Shown here: positions 1-9,496 of the stretch, piece by piece
How positions within the stretch are numbered: the first letter of the stretch is position 1
Layout of the letters: each line of letters starts with the position of its first letter
Assembly: GCA_965248075.1 (NCBI GenBank)
Contig: CBDFIL010000003.1
Location: 1,116,001-1,180,000 of the forward strand
DNA length: 64,000 bases
Direction: 5' to 3'
Source of the DNA: VXNE01 sp965248075
GTDB lineage: Bacteria > Pseudomonadota > Gammaproteobacteria > Pseudomonadales > Azotimanducaceae
Position numbers and translations under genes: made by a program
Notes under the pieces: generated by a model
Told to the model about the DNA's origin: nothing
The model's input: the letters and a program-made list of their open reading frames with translations, nothing else
Database searches by the model: none

Positions 1-55
1 GCAGCGCCGTCTTCCAGGACGCCTCGAGCGCGATGCGATCCGCGGCCGCGGTCAT
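1..55 (-). CDS. ung: Uracil-DNA glycosylase, N-terminal fragment (runs off the window)
   Basis: Only the first 18 codons lie in the window: an ATG at 55 reading leftward gives MTAAADRIALEASWKTAL. The run DRIxLEASWKxAL is what I recognise as the start of Pseudomonas-type uracil-DNA glycosylase, the base-excision enzyme that removes uracil from DNA. The gene would lie 41 bases downstream of lysS on the same strand and could be its last operon member. There is no strong Shine-Dalgarno sequence and no catalytic motif is visible, so the call rests on this short N-terminus alone. Confidence 0.5.
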   Translation of the reverse strand, partial: MTAAADRIALEASWKTAL

Positions 56-96
56 GCCGGAAGTCTCGACTCGAGCGAAGCGGGCAGACCGGCCAC

Positions 97-1605
<1,509 letters not shown>

Positions 1606-1612
1606 CGTCAGG

Positions 1613-2717
1613 TCAGCTCGCGAGCCCCGCCTTCAGACTCGCCTCGATGAACTCGTCGAGGTCGCCGTCGAGCACGTTGTTCGGGTCGCTGCGTTCGACC
1701 ATGGTACGCAGGTCCTTGACCCGGGACTGATCGAGCACGTAGGACCGGATCTGGCTGCCCCAGCCGATGTCGGCCTTGGTCGCTTCCAGCGCCTGGCGTT
1801 CCGCGGCCCGCTTGCGCTGCTCGAGTTCGAAAAGCTTGGCGCGCAACTGCTTGTACGCCTTGTCCCGGTTCTGATGCTGTGAACGTTCGCTCTGGCACTG
1901 CACCACGACCCCCGTCGACAGGTGCGTCAGGCGCACCGCGGAGTCGGTTCGGTTGACGTGCTGCCCCCCGGCGCCGCTCGCGCGATACGTGTCCACGCGC
2001 ACGTCGGCGCGGTCGATCTCGATGTCGATGTCGTCGTCGACCTCGGGCGAGACGAAGACCGACGCGAACGACGTGTGCCGCCGGTTGCCGGCGTCGAAGG
2101 GCGATTTGCGCACGAGACGATGTACGCCGGTCTCCGTGCGCAGGCGTCCGTAGGCGTAGTCCCCCGAAACGAGCACCGTCGCCCCCTTGATCCCGGCCAC
2201 GTCGCCGGCGGACACCTCCACGAGTTCCGTCCCGAAGCCGCGCTTTTCGCTCCAGCGCAGGTACATGCGCAACAGCATCTCCGCCCAGTCCTGGGCTTCC
2301 GTTCCCCCGGAGCCCGCCTGGATCTCGAGAAAGGCGTTCGACGGGTCCATCTCGTCGTCGAACATGCGCTGGAACTCGAGGGCGGCGAGGTCGGCCTCGA
2401 AACCGCCGAGATCGCGGCCAATGTCATCGAGGGCTGCGCTATCGCTCTCGGCCGACGCCATTTCAGCGAGTTCGTCCGCGTCGGCGAGAGAAACCGCGAG
2501 GCGCTCGAGGACCGTCACGGACCGCTCGAGGCCGGCCCGCTCCCGCGTCAGGGACTCGGCGGCCGCGCGATCGTTCCAGACGTCCGCCTCGGCGAGCGTC
2601 AGATCGATTTCCGCAAGGCGCTGCTTGCGCCCGGCATAGTCAAAGATACCCCCGAAGCGCTTCGCTGCGTGCACCGAGCGCCTTGATGCGCTCCCGTATC
2701 GAAGTGATTTCCGCCAC
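1613..2717 (-). CDS. prfB: Peptide chain release factor 2, expressed by programmed +1 frameshift
   Basis: RF2 releases peptides at UGA and UAA. The reading frame is split: GTG at 2717 opens a 25-codon zero frame (VAEITSIRERIKALGARSE then ALRGYL) that stops at UGA (2642-2640). A +1 shift at CUU UGA C continues for 342 codons, giving 367 residues, as in E. coli (365). The SPF tripeptide that reads the stop codon (KSPFD) and the GGQ loop (SGAGGQHVNRT) are both present. The UGA is codon 26, its usual place. The alternative upstream in-frame extension (MALLPFGVQ...) lacks family similarity and is not used. The IS66 element sits only about 96 bases upstream of the start. Confidence 0.96.
2639..2654 (-). 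promoter_or_regulatory. prfB programmed +1 frameshift site
   Basis: Read on the minus strand this is CGGGGGTATCTTTGAC: an internal Shine-Dalgarno-like GGGGG, the slippery CTT codon, the in-frame TGA and a following C. It matches the classic RF2 autoregulatory site (AGGGGGTATCTTTGAC) at all but one position. When RF2 is scarce the ribosome pauses at UGA and shifts +1 into the main frame. Confidence 0.95.
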
Positions 2718-2723
2718 GAGAGT

Positions 2724-2770
2724 CCGCCCAGAAAAGGGCGGTATTGTACGCCGAACGGGAGCAGCGCCAA
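2724..2770 (-). promoter_or_regulatory. Predicted prfB promoter plus 5'-UTR hairpin
   Basis: On the minus strand TTGGCG (2770-2765), 16 bases, then TACAAT (2748-2743) resembles a sigma-70 promoter. It is followed by a 6-bp GC hairpin (2724-2729 pairing with 2736-2741, loop AGAAAA) just upstream of the GTG start. The promoter lies between the IS66 insertion point and prfB, so it could keep prfB-lysS expressed in spite of the insertion. Prediction by eye only. Confidence 0.5.
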
Positions 2771-2772
2771 GG

Positions 2773-2794
2773 AAGCTCTGATTTATCAGAGCTT
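2773..2794. other. Perfect 9-bp stem-loop
   Basis: AAGCTCTGA, a 4-base loop (TTTA), then TCAGAGCTT. It sits between the left end of the IS66 element and prfB. It could be a transcription-termination hairpin or the relic of another element's end; there is no long U tract on either strand. Confidence 0.5.
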
Positions 2795-2805
2795 GCCGTG
2801 CGGCA

Positions 2806-2839
2806 CAGGGATGGTAAGCGTTCGGTAGCCGTGTGATGC
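2806..2839. repeat. Left target duplication (2806-2813) and left terminal inverted repeat
   Basis: CAGGGATG followed by GTAAGCGTTCGGTAGCCGTG and TGATGC. The repeat, counted outward to 2812, is the exact reverse complement of 5448-5475. The DUF4338 stop codon (2841-2839) overlaps the inner edge of the repeat. Confidence 0.95.
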
Positions 2840-3615
2840 TATTGGTTCAAGACGGTTTTCCAGTCGTGGCGAAGCGGCTTGAGGTAGATGTCCTTGACCG
2901 GGCGGGCGAACTCGTGGTGGCGGTCGAGCTTGCCGCGGCCCTGGGTTTTGCCGACGAGGATCCAGTTCGCGCTGCGGTAGGCGGCGCCGTCGAAGCGCGG
3001 GGTTTCGCAGAAGGTCTCCAGCAGCACGGGGCGTATGGCGTAGCGTCGCTGCCAGTCGTCGGGGAGCCGGCGTTGGACTTGGGCGAGGAGGTGCGAGGCG
3101 AGGTTGGGGATGCGTATCCAGGGCAGGATGAGGAAGCGGGCGTTGTTGACCACGAGGGGCAGGTTGCAGCGCCGGTGTTCGTCGGTCCAGCCGACGAAGC
3201 GGTCGCGGGGCGCGGTCTTCCAGGCGGCGGCGCCGAAGCCGAACAGGGCGAGGGGTTGGCCGTCGGCGGCGCGGGCGAAGTAGCGCAGCTGGGCGCCGGG
3301 CAGCGGCGCGTAGCCGAGATAGTGGTGGCGCTCGACGAAGGCGTTCCAGCGGCGGCTCTCGATGGCGCCGGCGACGGGTTCGACGCGCGCCGGGAGCGCC
3401 TCGGCGAGGCGCGCCGGCGGCGGGAACAAGGGCGGCTCGGTTTCGGGCGACGGCGCGGGGGGCCGCATCGCGCGCGGGCGGTTGCGCGGCGGCGGCAGCG
3501 CGATCAGGCCGTCGCGGTGCAACGCCGGGCGTCGCGCGATCAGCGCGCGGAGCCAGTCGATCTCGGCGGCGGAGAAGTCGCGCCCGCAGTAGCGCAACGG
3601 CGCGCCGGCGCTCAC
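2839..3615 (-). CDS. DUF4338 (DruA-like) protein carried by the IS66 element
   Basis: A 258-residue protein read from a GTG at 3615. It is recognisable as DUF4338 by FVERHHYLGYAPLPGAQLRY, LFGFGAAAWKTAPRDRFVGW, VVNNARFLILPWIRIPNLAS and LLETFCETPRFDGAAYRSAN, the same family as DruA of the Druantia anti-phage system. Its start overlaps the transposase stop (GTGA), so translation is probably coupled. It lies wholly inside the inverted repeats, so it is an IS accessory gene. No other Druantia gene is nearby, and an anti-phage role should not be assumed. Its role in transposition is unknown to me; homologues of this domain are often seen beside transposases. Confidence 0.85.
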   Translation of the reverse strand: MSAGAPLRYCGRDFSAAEIDWLRALIARRPALHRDGLIALPPPRNRPRAMRPPAPSPETEPPLFPPPARLAEALPARVEPVAGAIESRRWNAFVERHHYLGYAPLPGAQLRYFARAADGQPLALFGFGAAAWKTAPRDRFVGWTDEHRRCNLPLVVNNARFLILPWIRIPNLASHLLAQVQRRLPDDWQRRYAIRPVLLETFCETPRFDGAAYRSANWILVGKTQGRGKLDRHHEFARPVKDIYLKPLRHDWKTVLNQ

Positions 3616-5405
3616 GGGCCTTGCGCGGGGCGGCCGCGCCAGCGGCGGGCGCCGCTGTCGTCCATTCCCCAGGGCAGCCAGGCGCGGGCGTCCGCTGGCG
3701 GCCGGCCGCCCGACGCGGCGCACGCCCGCAGGTAGTCCATGAGCCAGGGATAGGGCCGCAGGCCGGCCAGCGCGAGCGTGCCGAACACCGAGTAGAGATG
3801 GCCGGCCAGTTCCGCGCCGGTTTCGCTGTGCGAGCCGAACGACAGCTTGCGGCCGATCGCCGCGCCGCGTAGGGCGCGCTCGGCGGCGTTGTTGTCCATC
3901 GGCACCGCCGGGTCGCGCAAGAACGCCGTCAAGCCGTCGCGGTGGCGCTCCAGCGCGCGCAGCGGCTGGCCTTGCGGCGCGCCGTCCGGCAGCGTGGCGA
4001 GTTCCCGCCGCGCCCGCTCGAACAGGGCGTCGGCGCCGCGCTGCAGGCGCCGTTGCGCCCGCGCGAAGGCCACGCTCTGTTTCTCCATCGGCACGGCGCG
4101 GTCCCGGCGCCGCGCCCGCTCCGCGTTGCGGCGGTACAGCGCCGCGATGCGTTCCAGCCAGCGCGCGCACCACTTCTCGAGCCGCGGGCGGCCGACGCTC
4201 GCGTCGATGAAGTCGCGCCGGGCGTGCGCCCAGCAGAGGGCGCGCACGAACCGCTTCGGCTCCTCCCGCGCCAGCTTGGCGTAGACCGCGTAGCGGTCGC
4301 AGACCAAGTGCACCGGCGCCTCGGCCCCGAGGCCGGCGAACAACTCCCGCGCCGCCGCCGCGCCGCGCGACGGATCGACGCGCAGGCGCACCGCGTCCGC
4401 CGTCAGGCATACCCACAGCCAGCAGCGCGGACTGTCGCCGCGCTCGCCGCGCGCGTGCACCGTCCAACTCGTCTCGTCGCCGTGCGCCACCCGCGCCGCC
4501 GCCTGCCGCTCGGCGATCGCCACCGACAGCGGCGCGAACAGCGGCGCGAACCGGGGCAGGCTGTCCGCCAAGGTGCCGGGCGCGATGTCGAGGCCGTGCG
4601 CCGACAGCATCCGCGACACCGCCCGCAACGGCCGGTGGTGCGCGTACTTCTCCAGCAGGAACAGCGCCCAGACGCTCACCCCGTACGGCGTGTTCGGGAA
4701 CAGCCGCGGCGCCGCCGGGCCCAACGTCTCGCGCCGCGGCGCACACGCGCACGCCGCGCGCCGCCGAACCCGACGCACGCGGCGCACATGCGCGCGCACC
4801 TCCACCTCGATCAGCTCCGTCGTCGTCGTGCCGTTCGCCACATACGCCCGACCGCAGCGCGGACAACTCCGCTCCGACGGCTCCAGCGTCTCCTCCACCG
4901 CCGCCAGCGCCGGGCGCGGCGTGCGCCCGTGCGACGCCGTGCCCGCTTGCCGACCCCGTGACCGTCCCGTGCGCGACGCCGCGCCGCGCACGCTTCCGCG
5001 CGCCCCCCGCCGCCGTTCGCTTCGCCGACCGTAGCGCTCCTTCGTCAACCGGCGGTTGCGCGCCCGAAGGCGGTCGTTGCCGTTCTCCAGTTCCTCGACC
5101 CGCGACCGCAGCTTCGCGCACGCGTGGCGCAAGCCGCTCGCCGTCCGCTCCAACTCCCGCGCCGTCGAGGCCGACCGCGACCGCTCCAATTCCGCCCGCG
5201 CCAGCCGTTCCCGCGCCCGCGCCCGACCGTGCATCGACCTCCAATAGTTCGCCGCCCAACGCGCTTCAATGCCTTCCCGCCGAAGCCTCGACAACTCCTC
5301 CCGCAACGCCGCGCATCCCGCGCACGACCCGCCGCTCGGCTCCTCCGCCGCCCCGCCCCGCGGCAACGACCCTTCCAAACGCGCCAATTCGAACCCGACA
5401 GTCAT
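3612..5405 (-). CDS. tnpC: IS66-family transposase (TnpC type)
   Basis: DDE transposase of 597 residues. The N-terminal third is a long Arg/Glu-rich coiled coil (leucine-zipper-like), followed by a zinc-binding segment (CPRCGRAYV) and the catalytic domain. Putative catalytic residues are the first Asp in AHGDETSWTV, the second in HLVCDRYAVYAKL and the Glu in MDNNAAERALR, the hallmark IS66 C-terminal motif. ATG at 5405 is preferred over an upstream in-frame ATG at 5423 because it lies just after the predicted promoter. No frameshift or stop is seen, so the element may be active. Confidence 0.95.
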   Translation of the reverse strand: MTVGFELARLEGSLPRGGAAEEPSGGSCAGCAALREELSRLRREGIEARWAANYWRSMHGRARARERLARAELERSRSASTARELERTASGLRHACAKLRSRVEELENGNDRLRARNRRLTKERYGRRSERRRGARGSVRGAASRTGRSRGRQAGTASHGRTPRPALAAVEETLEPSERSCPRCGRAYVANGTTTTELIEVEVRAHVRRVRRVRRRAACACAPRRETLGPAAPRLFPNTPYGVSVWALFLLEKYAHHRPLRAVSRMLSAHGLDIAPGTLADSLPRFAPLFAPLSVAIAERQAAARVAHGDETSWTVHARGERGDSPRCWLWVCLTADAVRLRVDPSRGAAAARELFAGLGAEAPVHLVCDRYAVYAKLAREEPKRFVRALCWAHARRDFIDASVGRPRLEKWCARWLERIAALYRRNAERARRRDRAVPMEKQSVAFARAQRRLQRGADALFERARRELATLPDGAPQGQPLRALERHRDGLTAFLRDPAVPMDNNAAERALRGAAIGRKLSFGSHSETGAELAGHLYSVFGTLALAGLRPYPWLMDYLRACAASGGRPPADARAWLPWGMDDSGARRWRGRPAQGP

Positions 5406-5411
5406 GCCGCC

Positions 5412-5440
5412 GGTATACACCAATCCGCCGGATGTGTCCA
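5412..5440 (-). promoter_or_regulatory. Predicted transposase promoter, transcript nearly leaderless
   Basis: Minus strand TGGACA (5440-5435), 17 bases, TATACC (5417-5412). The start ATG of the transposase comes only 6 bases after the -10 box, so the mRNA would begin at or beside the start codon. Confidence 0.5.
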
Positions 5441-5447
5441 GCCTCCC

Positions 5448-5481
5448 GCATCACACGGCTACCGAACGCTTACCAGGGATG
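5448..5481. repeat. Right terminal inverted repeat and target duplication (5474-5481)
   Basis: GCATCACACGGCTACCGAAC then GCTTAC, followed by the duplicated target CAGGGATG. It mirrors the left end exactly. Confidence 0.95.
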
Positions 5482-5520
5482 TGCCGCCAAGTTCATTGGC
5501 GTAAGCCATTGAACTTGTGA

Positions 5521-5548
5521 GCAAAACAAAACCGCGCTTTTGTTTTGC
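5521..5548. terminator. Putative bidirectional terminator downstream of recJ
   Basis: Perfect 11-bp inverted repeat GCAAAACAAAA / TTTTGTTTTGC around a CCGCGC loop. The A/T-rich arms give a U-rich 3' arm on both strands. It lies about 100 bases past the recJ stop and 40 bases outside the IS66 element. The stretch 5549-5648 between it and recJ shows no gene. Confidence 0.55.
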
Positions 5549-5648
5549 GATCCTGATCACGCCCAGGGAGGGGGCGAGGGGCTTGATCAGAGGTTCCCCA
5601 AGTGGATCCCCGCCTCCACGGTCACGGAAGGGTCGGTCGCGATGTCGG

Positions 5649-7373
5649 TCAGCCGGCGTCGCTCTCGTCGGCAGCCTCGATCTCCGAGACCACCAGCTGA
5701 AGTGTCTCCGTGTCCCGATAGTCGTTGACGCTCAGTCGGTAGAGCGCCCGCACCCGCGATGCCCCCAGCGGAGGCTGGCCGAAGGCGATCGCGTCCACGA
5801 GCCGTTCGCCATCGCGGAGCACGAGCCTCAGATGGCGTTCCCCGACGACGCGCTCGTTGACGATGTCGAACCTGCCGTGAAACGCCGGTTCCTCGAAGCC
5901 GGCGCCCCACGGTCCGTTGTCGGCCACGAGGCGTGCGTTGTCGAGCCGGAGTTCCGCCGCCGACAACTCGCCGTCCGTCAGGCGGACGGCGCGCAAATCC
6001 CGCTCCGAAACGCGGGCATCGACCGCTTCGCGAAACGCCTTCGCGAACCGCTGCAGCTGTCGTCGCCGGATCGTCAGTCCGGCCGCCATCGCATGCCCGC
6101 CGAAGCGCACCACCAGGCCAGGGAAGCGCGCCGCGACATCGGCGATGGCGTCACGCACGTGGAGGTTCGGGATGGAACGGGCAGAACCCTTCAACTCTTC
6201 CGGTGCTGCGGCCCCTGCGTCCGCGAACGCGATGGTCGGTCGGTGCAGGCGCTCCCGTACCCGGCCCGCCACGATGCCGACCACGCCCTGATGCCAGCTC
6301 GGATCGTAGACGCAGACGGCCGAGTGGCGACCCGCATCGGTGTCGTCGACCAGCGCGGTTGCGTCGGCCGTCATCGCGTGCTCGATCTCGCGGCGTTCCC
6401 GGTTGAGTGCGTCGAGTCTGCGTGCAAGCGGACGCGCCGTCTCGAGGTCCGGGGCGAGCAGGCACTCGATCCCGGCGGTCATGTCGTCGAGGCGCCCCGC
6501 CGCGTTCAGCCGCGGTCCGATGGCGAAACCGAGGTCGGCCGCCACCATGCGCCTGGTGGAACGTCCGGCCGCTTCGGCAAGGGCGGTGAACCCCGGATGT
6601 GCCCGTCCCGCCCGGATACGCAACAGGCCCTGGTGGATGAGGATCCGGTTGTTGCGGTCCAGCGGCACGACGTCCGCCACCGTGCCGAGTGCCACGAGAT
6701 CCAGCCAGTGCGCCAGGTTGGGCCTCGGCCGGCCGGATGCCTCGAAGAAGCCCGCCGCATCGAGACGCGCCCGCACCTGGCTGAGCACGTAGTACACGAC
6801 GCCCACTCCCGCGAGGGCCTTGCTCGGAAAACCGCAACCCGGTGCGTTGGGGTTCACGATGGCGTGCGCCAACGGCAGGTCGGTCCCCGGCAGATGGTGG
6901 TCGGTGACCACCACGTCCACCCCGGCGGCCTGGCACAGGCGGACGCCTTCGATGCTCGCAATGCCGTTGTCGACGGTCACCACGACCGCGGGGTCGCGGG
7001 TGAGCGCCACGCGCGCGAGCTCCGGCGACAGGCCATAGCCGAAGTCGAATCGGTTCGGGACCAGGAAATCGACACGCTTCGCTCCGAAAGCGCGCAGCAG
7101 CGACACGGCGAGTGCCGTACCCGTGGCCCCATCCGCGTCGAAGTCGCCGACGATGAGGATCGGTTCGTCGCCCGTGACAGCCCGTGCGAGGCGTTGTGAG
7201 GCACCGTCGATGCCCTGCAGCCCACTCGGCGGATGCAGCCCCGACAGGGACAGGTCAAGGCTCGCGAGGGAGTCGATGCCGCGCGCCGCGAGCGCCTGCG
7301 CGAGGAATGGCGGGAACCGCGAGGCCAGGTCTGGCGGCACCTCCCGAACGGAACGCTGTTCGACTTCGATCAG
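5649..7373 (-). CDS. recJ: Single-stranded-DNA-specific exonuclease RecJ
   Basis: A 5'-3' ssDNA exonuclease of recombination and mismatch repair. The DHH phosphoesterase motifs are clear: VGDFDADGATGTAL (residues 75-88), VTVDNGIASIEG (about 133-144) and VVVTDHHLPG (about 154-163). The length of 574 residues matches E. coli RecJ (577). Family similarity begins at IEVEQRSVREVPPDL, just after the hom stop. No ATG or GTG is available there, and the best start is CTG at 7373, overlapping the hom TGA (CTGA) with GAGG about 6 bases upstream. A GTG 12 codons further in is the alternative. Coupled to hom. Confidence 0.95.
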   Translation of the reverse strand: MIEVEQRSVREVPPDLASRFPPFLAQALAARGIDSLASLDLSLSGLHPPSGLQGIDGASQRLARAVTGDEPILIVGDFDADGATGTALAVSLLRAFGAKRVDFLVPNRFDFGYGLSPELARVALTRDPAVVVTVDNGIASIEGVRLCQAAGVDVVVTDHHLPGTDLPLAHAIVNPNAPGCGFPSKALAGVGVVYYVLSQVRARLDAAGFFEASGRPRPNLAHWLDLVALGTVADVVPLDRNNRILIHQGLLRIRAGRAHPGFTALAEAAGRSTRRMVAADLGFAIGPRLNAAGRLDDMTAGIECLLAPDLETARPLARRLDALNRERREIEHAMTADATALVDDTDAGRHSAVCVYDPSWHQGVVGIVAGRVRERLHRPTIAFADAGAAAPEELKGSARSIPNLHVRDAIADVAARFPGLVVRFGGHAMAAGLTIRRRQLQRFAKAFREAVDARVSERDLRAVRLTDGELSAAELRLDNARLVADNGPWGAGFEEPAFHGRFDIVNERVVGERHLRLVLRDGERLVDAIAFGQPPLGASRVRALYRLSVNDYRDTETLQLVVSEIEAADESDAG

Positions 7374-8686
7374 GATGCCTCGCCGAAATCCGCGACGCGG
7401 ATCCGTCGGATCGCGCCGCTGACGCCTTCGAGCGCCTCGATGGCAGCCGTCGCCTGACGCATGCGCGTTTCGGCAACGACGTTGGTGAGGAGCACGATGG
7501 GGACCCAGTGCGTCCCGTCCTCCGAGCGCACCGCGCGCGCCCGTTGGATGGCGCCCTCGATCGAGACGCCGTAGCGGCCGAGCGCCTGGGCGACATGGGC
7601 GAAGACCCCAGGCTCGTCCACGGCCGGGATCTTCAGGTAGTGGGCGCATTGCAGCGCATCGATGGACGCGTGCGGACGCTCTTCCGGCGGCGGGCGTGGC
7701 GTGGGCGAGGCGCCCCGGGCGATCTCGAGGAGGTTCGCGACGATGGCCGAGGCCGTTGGGGCCCCGCCGGCGCCCGGCCCGAGATACAGCGTGGAGCCGA
7801 CCGCATGACCGCTTACCTGGACGGCATTCATGACGCCGTCCACCTTGGCGATGAGCAGGTCATCGGGCACCAGGCAGGGATGTACGCGCGCGTCCACCCG
7901 CTCCCCGTCGCGTCGGGCGATACCGAGATGCTTGATGCGATAGCCGAGTTCGGCCGCGTACTCGATGTCTTCGACATCGACCTCGGCGATTCCCTCGGTG
8001 TACACGTTGTCGAAATCGAACGGCACGTCGAAGGCGAGCCCCGCGAGGATGGCCAGCTTGTACGCCGCGTCGATACCGTCGACGTCGAAGGAGGGATCCG
8101 CCTCGGCATACCCGAGCCGCTGCGCCTCGCCGAGCGCGGCCGCGAAATCTCCCCGACGTTCCGACATCGCCGTGAGGATGTAGTTGGACGTCCCGTTGAC
8201 GATGCCAGCGAGCCAGTCGATGCGGTTGGCCGCAAGCCCCCGCGTCAGTGCGTTGACGATGGGGATGCCGCCGGCGACCGAGGCCTCGAAGCCCACGCAT
8301 ACCCCGGCGCGTTCCGCCGCCGGCAGCAGCGTGTTGCCGTGCAGCGCGATCAACGCCTTGTTCGCGGTGACGACGTGCCGCCCCGTCGCTACGGCCGCTT
8401 CGAACAGGCCCCGCGCCGCCGACAGCGCGCGCTCGGCATCCTGCCCGGCGATGGTCTCGACGATCACGTCCACGTCGTCCGCATTCGTCAGCGCCGCCAG
8501 GTCCGTCGAGAACGGGGCTCCCCCCAGGTCCACCTCCGGCCGCGGCGTGCGGCTCACGACCCGGGTCAGGACCAACGGCCGCCCGGCGCGCGCCGCCAGG
8601 GTCTCCGCATTGCACAGGAGTTCGCGTACGACCGCCCGCCCGACCGTGCCGAGCCCCGCCAACCCCACTCGCATCGGCGCCGTCAT
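7370..8686 (-). CDS. hom: Homoserine dehydrogenase
   Basis: NAD(P)H-dependent reduction of aspartate semialdehyde to homoserine in threonine/methionine biosynthesis. Of 438 residues, the N-terminus has a Rossmann motif (GLAGLGTVGRAVV), followed by TANKALIALHG and the catalytic-domain run GIVNGTSNYILT. The last ~90 residues (YLKIPAVDEPGVFAHVAQAL) form an ACT regulatory domain. ATG 8686 is chosen; a TTG four codons upstream is possible. The gene sits between dsbC and recJ as in Pseudomonas, but the usual neighbour thrC is missing. Confidence 0.96.
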   Translation of the reverse strand: MTAPMRVGLAGLGTVGRAVVRELLCNAETLAARAGRPLVLTRVVSRTPRPEVDLGGAPFSTDLAALTNADDVDVIVETIAGQDAERALSAARGLFEAAVATGRHVVTANKALIALHGNTLLPAAERAGVCVGFEASVAGGIPIVNALTRGLAANRIDWLAGIVNGTSNYILTAMSERRGDFAAALGEAQRLGYAEADPSFDVDGIDAAYKLAILAGLAFDVPFDFDNVYTEGIAEVDVEDIEYAAELGYRIKHLGIARRDGERVDARVHPCLVPDDLLIAKVDGVMNAVQVSGHAVGSTLYLGPGAGGAPTASAIVANLLEIARGASPTPRPPPEERPHASIDALQCAHYLKIPAVDEPGVFAHVAQALGRYGVSIEGAIQRARAVRSEDGTHWVPIVLLTNVVAETRMRQATAAIEALEGVSGAIRRIRVADFGEAS

Positions 8687-8701
8687 GCCGCCCGCCAAGG
8701 C

Positions 8702-9448
8702 CTACAGGACGCCGAGCTTCTGGGCGAGTTCCGCCGCCGGCAGGTAGCCGGGGATCAGTTCCCCCGATGGAGTGACCAGCGTCGGCGTGCCCTCGACCCC
8801 GACGAGCGCGCCGAGTTCGTACTGCTCCGCGACCGGGTTCTCGCAGGTCTTCGCAGCTACGGCGTCGCCCTGTTTGAGCCGGGTCAGGGCGTCCTGGCGG
8901 TCCACCGCACACCAGGCCGATACCATGTTCTCGTACGTCTGCGACTCGATGCCCGCGCGCGGATAGGCCAGGTAGCGCACCTCGATGCCGTGTTCCGCGA
9001 GCTCGGCCCGCTCCTGGTGAAGCTTGCGGCAATAGCCGCAGTCCACATCCGTGAACACGTTGATCACCGCCTTCGTCTCCTTCGGAGCGAAGACGATCAT
9101 GTCCGTCATATCCACACCGGCGAGCAACTCGCGGCGCCGCTCGCGACGGCCGACCTCCGCCAGGTTCACGGGACCCGACTCGGTCAACGCGTACATGTCG
9201 CCGGCGATGACGTGCGTTCCCGCGGCGTCCGCGTACAGCACCGACCCGTCCTGCACTTCCACGAGATAGATGCCCGGGACCGGCGTCGGGGCGACGCTCG
9301 TGACGGGCATGGCCGGCAGGCGCTCGGCCAGGCGCGCCCGCACGACGGACTCATCCGCGGCGGCGTTCCCCACCCAGGCGACTGCAAGCGCCAGAACCCA
9401 AAGCGGGCGGGCATGTCTGGCTGCGTTGCCGGTGTACGCCACCGTCAT
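8702..9448 (-). CDS. dsbC: Periplasmic disulfide isomerase DsbC
   Basis: A thiol:disulfide isomerase/chaperone of 248 residues. It has an N-terminal signal peptide (RPLWVLALAVAWVGNAAA), a DsbC dimerisation domain (about residues 32-100) and a thioredoxin fold with active site CGYC at 137-140 (FTDVDCGYCRKLHQE) and the cis-Pro loop GVEGTPTLV. ATG 9448 has AGGAG about 10 bases upstream; a GTG-type upstream extension (9490) lacks this. The xerD-dsbC order is conserved in gammaproteobacteria. Confidence 0.95.
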   Translation of the reverse strand: MTVAYTGNAARHARPLWVLALAVAWVGNAAADESVVRARLAERLPAMPVTSVAPTPVPGIYLVEVQDGSVLYADAAGTHVIAGDMYALTESGPVNLAEVGRRERRRELLAGVDMTDMIVFAPKETKAVINVFTDVDCGYCRKLHQERAELAEHGIEVRYLAYPRAGIESQTYENMVSAWCAVDRQDALTRLKQGDAVAAKTCENPVAEQYELGALVGVEGTPTLVTPSGELIPGYLPAAELAQKLGVL

Positions 9449-9496
9449 GGAATCTTCTCCTGCGCGTTGACTGCAGAGTACGCGGTGCATGGTCGA

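Larger units (their letters stand above)
2814..5473 (-). mobile_element. Complete IS66-family insertion sequence with a DUF4338 passenger gene
   Basis: The element is 2660 bases, begins GTAAGCG and ends CGCTTAC, the signature termini of the IS66 family. The terminal inverted repeats are exact over at least 26 bases. The flanking 8-mer CAGGGATG is repeated exactly at 2806-2813 and 5474-5481, the expected 8-bp target duplication. It carries a TnpC-type transposase (3612-5405) and a downstream overlapping DUF4338 gene (2839-3615). The small tnpA and tnpB genes of canonical IS66 are absent, as in the ISBst12-like group. Intact ends and duplication argue for a recent insertion between recJ and prfB. 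Confidence 0.95.

Noticed and set aside
2839..3615. Druantia anti-phage system
   Set aside because: Only the DruA-like (DUF4338) part is present, wholly inside IS66 inverted repeats; no DruB-E genes follow.
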